Assembly (NCBI GenBank): GCA_964532085.1
Contig: CAZHHH010000013.1
Coordinates: forward strand, 1-35,284
Reading direction: 5' to 3'
Length of the DNA stretch: 35,284 nt
Origin: CAZHHH01 sp964532085
GTDB lineage: Bacteria > Bacteroidota > Bacteroidia > Bacteroidales > Marinilabiliaceae
Below are positions 1 through 9,123 of this stretch, piece by piece; the first letter of the stretch is position 1, and each line of letters starts with the position of its first letter. A program made the position numbers and the translations under genes. The notes beneath the pieces are model-generated. The model did not search any database and had not been told where the DNA came from. It saw nothing but the letters and a program-made list of their open reading frames with translations.

Positions 1-577
1 TGTTTAAAATAACAGGGGAATACTCATCATAATAACTATTAACAGCTTCACCTAAGTTTGTAACAAAGTAGGGTAATGAATCTTTTACTGCAGTTAATGC
101 AAAACGACATTCATCTCTTAACTGGATAAATGTTGGGAAGAATTTTTTCTGTCTATATTTACTTAATGAGTTGACATATTTATCATAACTACGATAGGCC
201 TCTTCATACAGATGATTGATTTGATAAGCTTGACCTAAGCGATAATAGTAATCTTTTGCAGCAACTGGAGAACTTTTCTCAAGTATACTAACTGCAGAAG
301 AGGCATAATTCTCCTTTAAAGCTGAAATACCTAATCGATAGTTTAAAGATTTTATTGTATCAATTTGATTATAAAGCAATAAATAGTGTTTGTATGCTTC
401 ATCATAAATACCATTTTTGTAGTATTTATTTGCTAACTTGAGATTACGGAGATTGTAATCTGTCTGTTTTTCATTGGCAGTTACAAAATAATTTTTGTTA
501 ACTTTCGGACTCTCTTGACTATAAATATAGCCAAAACAGAAAGAAAAAATTAAAAGAAAAGCTAATGTCTTTTTCAT
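1..577 (-). CDS. PorE-like TPR/PD40 protein, 5' part only (cut by window edge)
   Basis: The minus-strand ATG at 577 opens a frame that runs off the left edge, giving 192 readable codons. The protein starts with MKKTLAFLLIFSFCFGYIYS, a signal peptide probably cleaved just after this stretch. Residues ~40-160 form TPR-like helical repeats (ANKYYKNGIYDEAYKHY, YYRLGQAYQINHLYEEAYRSY). The end of the readable part, VTNLGEAVNSYYDEYSPVI, matches the start of the WD40-like PD40 propeller found in Bacteroidota proteins of the PorE/OmpA-tailed type. Known members have TPR, PD40 repeats, a carboxypeptidase-regulatory fold and an OmpA peptidoglycan-binding domain, and act in the periplasm or outer membrane; PorE belongs to type IX secretion. 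The propeller and any OmpA domain lie outside the window, so the full architecture is inferred. A possible -7 box lies about 70 bp upstream. Confidence 0.75.
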   Translation of the reverse strand, partial: MKKTLAFLLIFSFCFGYIYSQESPKVNKNYFVTANEKQTDYNLRNLKLANKYYKNGIYDEAYKHYLLLYNQIDTIKSLNYRLGISALKENYASSAVSILEKSSPVAAKDYYYRLGQAYQINHLYEEAYRSYDKYVNSLSKYRQKKFFPTFIQLRDECRFALTAVKDSLPYFVTNLGEAVNSYYDEYSPVILN

Positions 578-909
578 AATTTAATTTTGAACATTAATAA
601 AGTTAAGACTGAATCATTAAAAATTCAAGAATTTATAAAGTGTTGCAAATATATATCTAATATTATATTTTCATACACTATTTAACTAATTGTTTTAACA
701 TCAGGATTGAGGAATGGTTTAAAATATTCTTTAAATAATTATTTAATAAAAGCTGTTTTATTAACTCGTGTGAAACTTCAAATAATTTGAAAAAAGTTAA
801 TATTATCATATTAAAAACCTATTTCAACACAAATTAGAGAAAAAAGCAATAAAAATCTACTATAATTATCAAAAAATAAAACAAAATATTATTATGATTG
901 TTTTAATTG
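578..909. other. AT-rich intergenic region between divergent genes
   Basis: A 332-bp, very AT-rich spacer lies between the divergent PorE-like and HYC_CC_PP genes. No ORF, tRNA or strong hairpin is visible. On the minus strand, 646-653 reads TATATTTG and fits the Bacteroidota -7 consensus TAnnTTTG, but no TTG stands at the expected -33 distance. No TAnnTTTG was found for the plus-strand gene. Confidence 0.5.
646..653 (-). promoter_or_regulatory. Possible -7 box for the PorE-like gene
   Basis: The minus-strand octamer TATATTTG matches the Bacteroidota sigma-ABfr -7 element TAnnTTTG about 70 bp before the ATG at 577. No -33 TTG lies at the usual distance, and matches to this octamer occur by chance in AT-rich DNA, so this is weak. 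Confidence 0.3.
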
Positions 910-1326
910 ATGATGAAAAAAGGTATACATATATTTATAACAGTTCTGTTTCTGGTTAGTAATCTTAATTTGATTGTTAACAAGCATCTTTGTATGGGCG
1001 AAATCAAAAAGATTGAAATTGCTTCATTAAAGGTGAGTGACAGCTGTTGTGATAATAATTCATCATCGAAAAAAACATCTTTATATAATATAGAAGAAAA
1101 ATCTTGTTGTGAAGATGAAACTACAATAATTCAAATTAATGATGATTATAGAGTAAATAATTATGAAGATGAAACTTCATTTTTAACTCTTAGTTTTGTC
1201 ACTGCATTTATTTCATTACCTGAAATAAGTTTAGATGAAAAGACTTCTTACATAAAAGGCAAAGAACCTCCATCAAAACTATATAACAGAGAACTTCTTA
1301 CAAAAATACAAGTACTTATAATTTGA
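910..1326 (+). CDS. HYC_CC_PP family small exported Cys-rich protein
   Basis: A 138-residue protein with a hydrophobic N-terminus (~residues 5-23) that probably directs export. Ligand-type residues are spaced as in the Bacteroidota HYC_CC_PP family, which is named after its motifs: KHLCMG near residue 27, DSCCDN near 46, KSCCEDE near 66, and KEPPSKLYNRE near the C-terminus. No function is established for the family that I know of. The cysteine pairs and the position 245 bp upstream of a Cu/Ag efflux operon suggest a periplasmic metal-binding or metal-sensing role, which is inference. Two adjacent ATGs (910, 913) are equally plausible starts. The frame could be extended to a TTG at 907, which I did not choose. 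No Shine-Dalgarno is visible, as is usual in this phylum. Confidence 0.72.
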   Translation: MMKKGIHIFITVLFLVSNLNLIVNKHLCMGEIKKIEIASLKVSDSCCDNNSSSKKTSLYNIEEKSCCEDETTIIQINDDYRVNNYEDETSFLTLSFVTAFISLPEISLDEKTSYIKGKEPPSKLYNRELLTKIQVLII

Positions 1327-1401
1327 TTTTATGAGTATCTGAAGACGAACAAGATAATTAAAAGAGTAAGTTTAATATTTTAGTTTATATAGAAGGTTAT
1401 A

Positions 1402-1427
1402 GCCCCCTTTAGGGGGTTGGGGGTTTA
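1402..1427. repeat. Short G/C palindrome, CCCCC-TTTA-GGGGG family
   Basis: Bases 1403-1416 form a CCCCC/GGGGG hairpin with a TTTA loop, followed by TTGGGGG and TTTA. The same unit in the opposite orientation is at 35258-35283. It lies in the HYC_CC_PP to cusA spacer, and the hairpin could act as a weak terminator or mRNA-stabilising structure. Confidence 0.6.
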
Positions 1428-1520
1428 ATCCAAAGTAATTCTCAGTTTTAAAGATTTCTAAGATTAAATTAATAAACACCTTTTTTCCATTTAAAACTCT
1501 TCAGATATAAGATTAATTAT

Positions 1521-1536
1521 GCAAAAGCTCTTTTGC
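1521..1536 (+). promoter_or_regulatory. Inverted repeat upstream of cusA (possible operator)
   Basis: GCAAAAG and CTTTTGC form a perfect 7-bp inverted repeat separated by CT, 36 bp before the cusA ATG. It could be a regulator-binding site or a small leader hairpin. No regulator gene of the CusR or CueR type is nearby, and no clear TAnnTTTG promoter was found in this spacer. Confidence 0.3.
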
Positions 1537-1571
1537 TCAATTATTTCTATTACTCATAAAATAATTTTAGT

Positions 1572-4500
1572 ATGCTAAATAAAATAATTAAGTTTTTTTT
1601 AGAAAACAGGTTAGTTACAGTACTTGTTGTCATAAGTTTTATCTTTGCAGGAATTGTAACATCACCATTTGGTTGGCAGTTAGGTAGTTTACCCTCTTCG
1701 CCGATTCCTGTTGATGCCATTCCTGATATTGGAGAAAATCAACAGATTGTTTTTACAACGTGGGATGGTCGTTCGCCACAAGATATTGAAGACCAAATAA
1801 CATATCCATTAACCACATATCTATTAGGAATTCCGGGTGTGAGCACCATTAGAAGTTCATCAATATTAGGGTTTTCAAGTATTTACATAATATTTGAAGA
1901 TGATATTGAGTTTTATTGGTCACGCTCTCGAATTATAGAGAAACTAAATTCTCTGCCGTCGGGTCTTTTGCCTGATGATGCACATCCAACGCTTGGGCCT
2001 GATGCAACTGCACTCGGTCAAGTCTATTGGTACACAATTGAAGGTAGAGATAAAAACGGCAATTCAACAGGTGGTTGGGATTTGCACGAAATTAGAACTG
2101 TACAGGATTTCTATATAAAATATGGATTAAATGGTGCAGAAGGTGTCTCTGAAGTAGCATCTATCGGTGGATTTGTTCAAGAATATCAAATCGACATTTT
2201 TCCTGAAGCGATGAAAGCTTTCAACATTTCACTTTCGGATGTTATAACAAGCATCAAAAATTCAAATCGTGATGTTGGCGCAGGAACTGTTGAAATAAAT
2301 CAAGTTGAATATTCCATAAGAGGTTTGGGATATATAAAATCCTTGGATGATATTAATGAAGCATTGGTTAAAATTAATGGTTCAACACCAATAAAGATAA
2401 AAGATATTGCAAAAGTTACACTTGGACCTGCAGAACGTCGTGGAATGCTTGACAAAGACGGTGCTGAAGTGGTTGGTGGTGTTGTAGTTGCTCGTCACGG
2501 TGCTAATCCGTTGGAAGTGATTAACAATATCAAAAAGAAAATTGATGAAATATCACCGGGATTGCCATCAAAAACTTTAGAAAATGGAGATGAGAGCAAA
2601 CTTACAATTGTTCCGTTTTATGATAGGTCTGAACTTATCTATGAAACACTTGGAACTCTTGAAGAAGCTCTCTCTTTGCAGGTTTTGATTACAATTCTTG
2701 TAATTATTGTGATGATTTATAATCTGCAAGCTTCAATGCTGATTTCAAGTCTTTTGCCAATAGCTATTTTAATGGTTTTCATAGCAATGCGCTTTTTCAA
2801 TATTGATGCCAATATCGTAGCTTTATCGGGTATTGCAATTGCTATCGGAACATTGGTGGATTTGGGAATTATTCTCTCTGAAAATGTGATAAAACATATT
2901 GACGAAGCACCTAAAGAACAAAATCTGTTAACAACAATATATAATGGTGCCACAGAGGTTGGTTCAGCCATTTTAACAGCTGTTTCAACAACAATAATCA
3001 GTTTTATTCCTGTATTTACGCTACAAGCTGCAGAAGGTAAATTGTTTACGCCATTGGCTTTTACAAAAACATTTGCTTTAATAGCTGCACTAATAGTTAC
3101 TCTTATTATTTTACCAACTTTTGCATATTGGTTTTTTGGATTAAAAGTTAAGAATAAAAGAGTGAAACAAGTTATCACCTCATTGATTTTTATATCAGGA
3201 GTTATCGGCTTGTTTAGTGGAAATATTTTACCCGGAATATTGCTTATTCTCTTTGCATCAGCTTCTTATTTTAAAAATTATCTGTCTGCAATAACTGAAA
3301 ATTCTCACAAACTAATTAGAAGTGGCATTGATAAAATTGAGTTGATAATTGTGATATTTGGTGTTGTTGCATTTTTAGCAAAATATTGGTTGCCGTTGGG
3401 TGCAGGAAAAAGCATTGTTTCAAACTTTATTTTTGTTGCACTTATTGTGAGCATTGTGCTTGGTGCTTTTTCATTTATCCATTTTTCTTATAAGAAAATT
3501 CTCACTTGGATATTAGATAATAAAGTTAAGTTTTTAATTATACCATCAATCATAATTCTGTTGGGCACAACGATTTGGCTTGGATTTTCTTCAATTTTTG
3601 GATTTATTCCAAATGCAGGTGATAAAGTTGGTCTAAATCTAAGGCAAAACAGATTGTGGAGTACTTTGTCACATTCTTTTCCCGGATTGAAAAAGGAGTT
3701 TATGCCATCGTTGGATGAAGGTAGTTTTTTACTTATGCCTACTTCAATGCCACATTCAGGAATGGAGTTTAACAGAGTCGTGGTTGGGCAGTTAGATATG
3801 CTCATTAGTCAAATTCCCGAAGTGGAACTGACGGTCGGGAAAATGGGACGTGTGGAATCTGCACTTGACCCCGCACCTATTTCAATGTATGAAAATGTCA
3901 TAAATTACAAATCGGAGTATGCTCTTGATGAAAAAGGACATAAAATAAGATTTAAAGTTGACAAGAAAGGTAATTTTATTTTAAAGAGTGGTGAAACTAT
4001 TTCACAAGATGATGCATTGGAAAATGGAATTTCTATTTATGAATTAGAACAGGATAAACGTGGTAAATATTTTAGAAATTGGCGTTCACACATCAGTTCA
4101 GCTGATGATATTTGGAATGAAATTGTAAAAGTTACAAAAATACCCGGTGTAACATCTGCGCCAAAGCTTCAACCAATTGAAACAAGATTGGTAATGCTTC
4201 AAACAGGAATGCGTGCACCAATGGGCATAAAAGTGTTTGGTCCCGACTTGCAGACAATTGAAGATTTTGGAATTGAATTGGAGAACATTTTAAAAACAAG
4301 CCATTCAATAAAATCTGAGGCTACTTTTGCCGACAGAATTGTTGGTAAACCTTATATACACTTAAATATTAAACGTGACGAAATTGCACGATACGGACTT
4401 AATATTGAAGATATTCAACAAGTTATCGAAACTTCAATTGGTGGAATTCAGCTCTCTACAACAGTTGAAGGGAGACAGCGATTCCCGATTAGGGTTCGTT

Positions 4501-5396
4501 ATCCACGCGAAATGAGAGCCAATCCTGATGAGTTGGGCAATATTCTTATTACGACCAACAGTGGAGCACAAATTCCATTGAAGCAAGTTGTTGAAATAGA
4601 GTATGTAAAAGGTGCTCAGGCAATAAACAGTGAAAACACTTTTCTTGTTGGACACGTGATTTTTGATAAAGCCAAAGGTTTGTCTGAGGTTCAGGCAGTT
4701 AACGATGCTCAATATCTTTTAAACAGTAAAATTGCAAGTGGCGAATTGATTGTACCTGCAGGAGTTAGCTATGTTTTTTCAGGAAGTTATGAAAATCAAG
4801 TTAGAGCTGAAAAGCGATTGTCAATTATTGTCCCAATTGTGTTGATAATCATTTTCTTAATTCTCTATTTCCAATTCAAATCAACGACTACATCTTTAAT
4901 GATTTTTACGGGGATATTTATGGCATTTAGCGGTGGTTTAATAATGTTGTGGCTATATGGACAAGATTGGTTTTTGAATTTTTCATTGTTCAGCATAAAC
5001 CTGCGAGATATATTTCAAATTAGAGAAGTTAATCTCAGTATTGCCGTTTGGGTTGGATTTATTGCTCTGTTTGGTCTTGCCACCGATGATGGCGTGTTGA
5101 TTGGAACATATTTAGACCAAAGTTTTGAACGAAACAAACCAACAACAATTTCAGATATTAGAAAGTCTGTTATCGAAGCCGGTGAACGAAGAATCAGACC
5201 TGCGGTTATGACTTCTACAACTACAATTATTGCATTGTTGCCTGTCTTGACATCATCAGGTCGAGGTTCTGACATTATGATACCAATGGCTATTCCTGCA
5301 TTTGGCGGTATGATTATGGCAGCAATAACATATTATATTGTGCCAACTTTATACGCGATAAAAGAGGAGCAAAAACTTAAAAGGAGAGTAAAATGA
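1572..5396 (+). CDS. cusA: CusA-type Cu(I)/Ag(I) RND efflux pump
   Basis: The inner-membrane proton-driven pump (1274 aa) of a tripartite heavy-metal efflux system, moving metal from the periplasm or cytoplasm through the adaptor to the outer-membrane channel. The N-terminal helix, PVDAIPDIGENQQIV, and the conserved TM4 GIAIAIGTLVDLGIILSEN place it in the heavy-metal RND (HME) group. The three methionines that bind Cu(I)/Ag(I) in E. coli CusA align with M722 (LLMPTSM), M772 (APISMYENV) and M875 (RLVMLQTGM). TM4 carries one aspartate (D430) instead of the multiple acidic residues of CzcA-type Zn/Co pumps, so monovalent copper or silver is the likely substrate. It is ~230 residues longer than E. 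coli CusA because of extra membrane helices around residues 535-665 and a periplasmic insertion around 780-850, as in other Bacteroidota homologues. It overlaps the next gene by 4 bp (ATGA), indicating translational coupling. Confidence 0.93.
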   Translation: MLNKIIKFFLENRLVTVLVVISFIFAGIVTSPFGWQLGSLPSSPIPVDAIPDIGENQQIVFTTWDGRSPQDIEDQITYPLTTYLLGIPGVSTIRSSSILGFSSIYIIFEDDIEFYWSRSRIIEKLNSLPSGLLPDDAHPTLGPDATALGQVYWYTIEGRDKNGNSTGGWDLHEIRTVQDFYIKYGLNGAEGVSEVASIGGFVQEYQIDIFPEAMKAFNISLSDVITSIKNSNRDVGAGTVEINQVEYSIRGLGYIKSLDDINEALVKINGSTPIKIKDIAKVTLGPAERRGMLDKDGAEVVGGVVVARHGANPLEVINNIKKKIDEISPGLPSKTLENGDESKLTIVPFYDRSELIYETLGTLEEALSLQVLITILVIIVMIYNLQASMLISSLLPIAILMVFIAMRFFNIDANIVALSGIAIAIGTLVDLGIILSENVIKHIDEAPKEQNLLTTIYNGATEVGSAILTAVSTTIISFIPVFTLQAAEGKLFTPLAFTKTFALIAALIVTLIILPTFAYWFFGLKVKNKRVKQVITSLIFISGVIGLFSGNILPGILLILFASASYFKNYLSAITENSHKLIRSGIDKIELIIVIFGVVAFLAKYWLPLGAGKSIVSNFIFVALIVSIVLGAFSFIHFSYKKILTWILDNKVKFLIIPSIIILLGTTIWLGFSSIFGFIPNAGDKVGLNLRQNRLWSTLSHSFPGLKKEFMPSLDEGSFLLMPTSMPHSGMEFNRVVVGQLDMLISQIPEVELTVGKMGRVESALDPAPISMYENVINYKSEYALDEKGHKIRFKVDKKGNFILKSGETISQDDALENGISIYELEQDKRGKYFRNWRSHISSADDIWNEIVKVTKIPGVTSAPKLQPIETRLVMLQTGMRAPMGIKVFGPDLQTIEDFGIELENILKTSHSIKSEATFADRIVGKPYIHLNIKRDEIARYGLNIEDIQQVIETSIGGIQLSTTVEGRQRFPIRVRYPREMRANPDELGNILITTNSGAQIPLKQVVEIEYVKGAQAINSENTFLVGHVIFDKAKGLSEVQAVNDAQYLLNSKIASGELIVPAGVSYVFSGSYENQVRAEKRLSIIVPIVLIIIFLILYFQFKSTTTSLMIFTGIFMAFSGGLIMLWLYGQDWFLNFSLFSINLRDIFQIREVNLSIAVWVGFIALFGLATDDGVLIGTYLDQSFERNKPTTISDIRKSVIEAGERRIRPAVMTSTTTIIALLPVLTSSGRGSDIMIPMAIPAFGGMIMAAITYYIVPTLYAIKEEQKLKRRVK

Positions 5397-6601
5397 AAAG
5401 AATAATAATATCTGTTTTTATAATATTTTTCTCGTGTAATCTCATTTATTCACAAAGTTTAAATGATTATTTCTTAATTGCGGCTGAGAATAACAGTTCT
5501 TTAAAAGCAAGTTATAAAGAGTATGAAGCCGCCATTCAGAGAATTACACAGGCAAAATCACTTCCCGACCCACAAATTGGGTTTGGATTCTATCTTTCGC
5601 CAAATGGAAGTCCATTTTTTCAAGAAAATTTGAGAATTTCACTTTCACAGACACTTCCTTGGTTTGGAACTTTAAAAGCTGAGGGTGATGCTTATGCATT
5701 AGAGGCTGATGCACTCTTTCAAAACTTTATTAATGAGAGAAATCAGCTCTATTTTGAAGTTTCAAAAAAATATTATCAATTGGTAAAAATTAAGCAATTG
5801 ATAGATATTGAAAAAAGTAACTTATCACTTTTAAATAGTTATAAATCAATAACAAAAGTCAAATTTGAAAATAATGAAGGAACTTTGGTAGATATTTTAA
5901 GAGTTGAAATGCTAATTGACGAAGCAAATCTCAATATTAAGCTTTTTAATGAAGAGATTGAGCCTGTTGCATCAACTTTTAATCAACTATTAAATCGTGA
6001 TTTTAATGAAGAGGTGATAATAGATGAAAAAGAGCTCAAAAATGAATATGATGCTCAGTTTGATATAGAAAATCATCCACAAATTCAATCATTATCACTT
6101 TTGATTGAAGCTGAAAAACAGAAAAGTAGAGCTGTAAAACTTAGTGGTATGCCACAATTCTCAGTCGGATTAGATTATGAAATATTACAAGGACAAAATA
6201 ATATGTTGATGCCGATGGTAAACTTTTCAATTCCAATCTTTCGTAAGAAATATCAAGGAGCTATTAGGCAATCAGAACTAATGCAAGAGAGTTTTGCTTA
6301 TCAAAAAGAGAATTTTAAAAATGTAGTTGAAGCTGAATTAAAAAATCTACTTTTTAATATAAATAAGCAAGATGATTTATTAAAATTATATGATAATCAG
6401 GAACAAAAATCAAAGACATCATTAAACTTACTTTATAGTGGATATTCAAATGATGGTGAAAAATTCGAGGAAGTTTTAAGAATGCAACAACAACTTTTAA
6501 ATTATCAAACTAAAAAAGTTGAAGCATCTGTTGAGCTATCGACATTAATTGCAGAATTAGAGTATTTACTTTCAAAAAATAGTAATTATGAAGAGAATTA
6601 A
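5393..6601 (+). CDS. TolC-family outer-membrane channel (CusC-like)
   Basis: A 402-residue outer membrane factor providing the outer-membrane and periplasmic tunnel for the Cus pump. The signal peptide is MKRIIISVFIIFFSCNLIYS. Two OEP-type halves follow: the first shows SLPDPQIGFGFYLSP and SLSQTLPWFGTLKAEGDAYALEAD, and the second repeats the pattern with GMPQFSVGLDYEIL and MPMVNFSIPIFRKKYQGAIRQSE. Both halves contain long heptad-like helices. At ~400 aa it is compact compared with E. coli TolC but normal for Bacteroidota metal-efflux OMFs. The start overlaps the cusA stop (ATGA), and the 3' end overlaps the adaptor gene by 14 bp, so the three genes form one operon in the order A-C-B. Substrate specificity is inferred from the pump. 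Confidence 0.9.
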   Translation: MKRIIISVFIIFFSCNLIYSQSLNDYFLIAAENNSSLKASYKEYEAAIQRITQAKSLPDPQIGFGFYLSPNGSPFFQENLRISLSQTLPWFGTLKAEGDAYALEADALFQNFINERNQLYFEVSKKYYQLVKIKQLIDIEKSNLSLLNSYKSITKVKFENNEGTLVDILRVEMLIDEANLNIKLFNEEIEPVASTFNQLLNRDFNEEVIIDEKELKNEYDAQFDIENHPQIQSLSLLIEAEKQKSRAVKLSGMPQFSVGLDYEILQGQNNMLMPMVNFSIPIFRKKYQGAIRQSELMQESFAYQKENFKNVVEAELKNLLFNINKQDDLLKLYDNQEQKSKTSLNLLYSGYSNDGEKFEEVLRMQQQLLNYQTKKVEASVELSTLIAELEYLLSKNSNYEEN

Positions 6602-9010
6602 TAGAAATCAAATTATAATAATTATAGTTGCGGTGGTAGTAGGTTTACTATTGGGCAAACTCTTTTTTAGTGGTTCACATTCAGAACATAATCACGAACA
6701 CCACAGTCACGAAAATGCAAAAGAGACAATTTGGACTTGCTCTATGCATCCCGATATAAGACAGTACGAATTCGGACTTTGTCCGCTTTGTGGAATGGAT
6801 TTGATACCGCTTGAAGATGATGATGATTCGGCAGATGATTTGACTATTAAAATGTCAGAAACTGCAATGAAGTTGGCAAATATTCATACTGCCAAAATTC
6901 AAAAAGGCGATGTGAAAAGAGAAATTAAATTAAACGGAAAAATTGAAGCTGATGAAAGATTAATAAATTCTCAATCATCGCATATTTCAGGACGTATAGA
7001 GAGTTTAAACATCAATTTCACAGGTGAATATGTTCAAAAAGGAAAAACAATTGCCACAATCTATTCACCTGAATTAGTAACAGCACAAAAAGAGTTGTTG
7101 GAGACATTCAAAACTAAAGATGATAATGAAGAACTGTTTCAAGCAACTAAACAGAAACTGAAAAGATGGAAGCTTTCGGAAAAGGCAATAAATAATATTA
7201 TTGAGACCAATAACATAGTTGAAATCTTCCCTATTTCGGCAGATGTTTCGGGTTATATCACTAAAAAGAATGTAAACTTAGGTGATTATATAAATCGTGG
7301 TGATGCTCTTTTTGAAATTGCTGAACTTAGTAGAGTATGGGTACTTTTTGAACTTTATGAAGATGATATGCAGTGGGTTAAAACAGGTGATGAGATAAAA
7401 TATAACGTTAAATCACTGCCAGGCGAAACTTTTAGTGGAAAGGTAACTTATATTGATCCAATTATTGACCCAACTACTCGTATTGCAAAAGTTAGAGTTG
7501 AACAAGAAAATAAAAATCAATTTTTAAAACCTGAAATGTATGTTAGCGGTGTTGTAGAATCTACATTGAGCAAATATGAAAATGCTCTTTCAGTACCACA
7601 TTCAGCGGTTTTATGGACAGGCAAACGCTCGATTGTATATGTAAAAGTAGAATCGGAAAATAGAGTAGCATTTCAATTGCGAGAAGTTGTTTTAGGTCCA
7701 TCTTTGGGCGACAGCTACACAATTATTGAAGGATTGGAAGAGGGCGAAGAGATTGCTGTCAATGGAACTTTCAGTATTGATGCTGCAGCACAGTTGGCAG
7801 GTAAATATAGTATGATGAGCTATGAAAATATGGCAAAAGATGATTCAAATGGCTTATCACAGTTCGAATTGCATCCTGAACATACAGTTTCTATTCCTGC
7901 AAAAGCTGAAAAAGTATTTTTAAAAGTAGTTGAAGACTATTATAAATTTAAAGATGCTCTTGTGAATGATGATTTAAACTCTGCCCAAAAATTTGGAGAG
8001 GCACTAATTAACTCTGTAAAAAAGACTGATATGAAGTTGTTTACAGGTGAATCTCACGATGTTTGGATGAGTTTTTATTCAGTTGCATTGGAAAATTTAG
8101 AGCATATTCATCATTTTGATGATATAGCAACAATCAGAAAGCACTTTAATCCAATTTCACACACATTAATACTAACACTCAACAGCTTTGAGATGCAGTC
8201 AACCACACCAATTTATATCCAATATTGCCCAATGGTTGATGATGATACAGGCGCATATTGGGTTAGTGGCGAAGAAAATGTATTAAATCCATATTTTGGA
8301 AGTATGATGCTCAGATGTGGCGAGGTTACAGAAGTTTTGAATCAAAAAAATAATGACTCTAATGAGTTTAATTTTCATCCAAAGCATAAAGTTTCACTTT
8401 CTCCAAAAGCTGAAAAAGTATTTTTAAAAGTAGTTGAAGACTATTATAAGTTTAAAGATGCTCTTGTAAATGATGATTTAAAGTCTGCACAAAAATTTGG
8501 AGAAGTATTGAGTAATTCTGTAAAAAAGATAGATATGAAACTCTTTACAGGTGATTCTCATAATGTTTGGATGAATTTTTATTCAGTTGCATTGGAAAAT
8601 TTAGAACACATTCATCATTTTGATGATATAGCAACAATCAGAAAGCACTTTAATCCAATTTCACNNNNNNNNNNNNNNNNNNNNNNNNNNNNNNNNNNNN
8701 NNNNNNNNNNNNNNNNNNNNNNNNNNNNNNNNNNNNNNNNNNNNNNNNNNNNNNNNNNNNNNNNATTCATCATTTTGATGATATAGCAACAATCAGAAAG
8801 CACTTTAATCCAATTTCACACACATTAATATTGACACTCAACAGTTTTGAGATGCAGTCAACCACACCAATTTACATCCAATATTGTCCAATGGTTGATG
8901 ACGATACTGGTGCTTATTGGGTTAGTGGCGAAGAAAATGTGCTTAACCCATATTTTGGAAGTATGATGCTTAGATGCGGTGAGGTAACTGAAGTTTTAAA
9001 TCAAAACTAA
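6588..9010 (+). CDS. cusB: CusB-type membrane fusion protein with HMBD and tandem DUF3347 (interrupted by scaffold gap)
   Basis: The periplasmic adaptor linking the RND pump to the outer-membrane channel. In order: an N-terminal membrane anchor (~8-27); a His-rich stretch (H31-H41); a heavy-metal-binding domain WTCSMHPD...CPLCGMDLIP (~48-75) with Cys/Met/His ligands; the barrel-sandwich and beta-barrel adaptor core (~90-395); and two DUF3347 domains with a 168-codon period (first from 7863, second from 8367). The DUF3347 C-terminal motif YCPMVDDDTGAYWVS...NPYFGSMMLRCG is the conserved signature and suggests a metal-binding cap. A 100-N gap falls in the second DUF3347. The frame before the gap (codons starting at 8610) resumes at 8765, and the last 55 bases before the gap equal the first 55 after it. 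Merging that overlap gives an uninterrupted 755-aa protein ending at TAA 9010. Further repeat units hidden in the gap cannot be excluded. Confidence 0.88.
7863..9007 (+). repeat. Tandem in-frame repeat encoding two DUF3347 domains
   Basis: Unit 1 begins at 7863 and unit 2 at 8367, a 504-bp period. The N-terminal halves differ at several residues (for example KTDMKLFTGESHDVWMS versus KIDMKLFTGDSHNVWMN). The C-terminal halves, from IHHFDD to the end, are identical in protein and differ only at silent positions. A 66-bp exact match between the units, starting at 8106 in unit 1, explains the assembly break. Confidence 0.85.
8665..8764. other. 100-N scaffold gap
   Basis: Exactly 100 N separate two sequences that share a 55-base identical end: 8610-8664 equals 8765-8819. 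This is the signature of an unresolved repeat in a k=55 assembly graph, so the gap length is a placeholder. Collapsing the overlap restores the frame of the adaptor gene. Confidence 0.9.
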
Positions 9011-9017
9011 CTATTAT

Positions 9018-9058
9018 AAAAGGGTTGCAATAAATAATTTTTGCAACCCTTTTCTTTT
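9018..9058 (+). terminator. Rho-independent terminator of the cus operon
   Basis: A 13-bp perfect stem (AAAAGGGTTGCAA at 9018-9030 with TTGCAACCCTTTT at 9041-9053) has a 10-nt loop and is followed by a T-rich tail. It starts 8 bp after the adaptor stop codon and separates the efflux operon from the next kinase gene. Confidence 0.9.
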
Positions 9059-9123
9059 TATAAAGCGAATTAAATAAATATTATTATATTTAATCTTTAT
9101 TATTAATTTGTAGGTGAGACTTT

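Noticed and set aside
2717..3178. Antisense frames within cusA (also 3488-3805, 4434-4712, 5015-5275)
   Set aside because: Opposite-strand shadows of a strongly conserved pump gene, with no independent signals.
6588..8786. Adaptor gene ending at 8786 with an XXXX...FIILMI tail
   Set aside because: Artefact of reading through 100 N; the true frame resumes at 8765 and stops at 9010.
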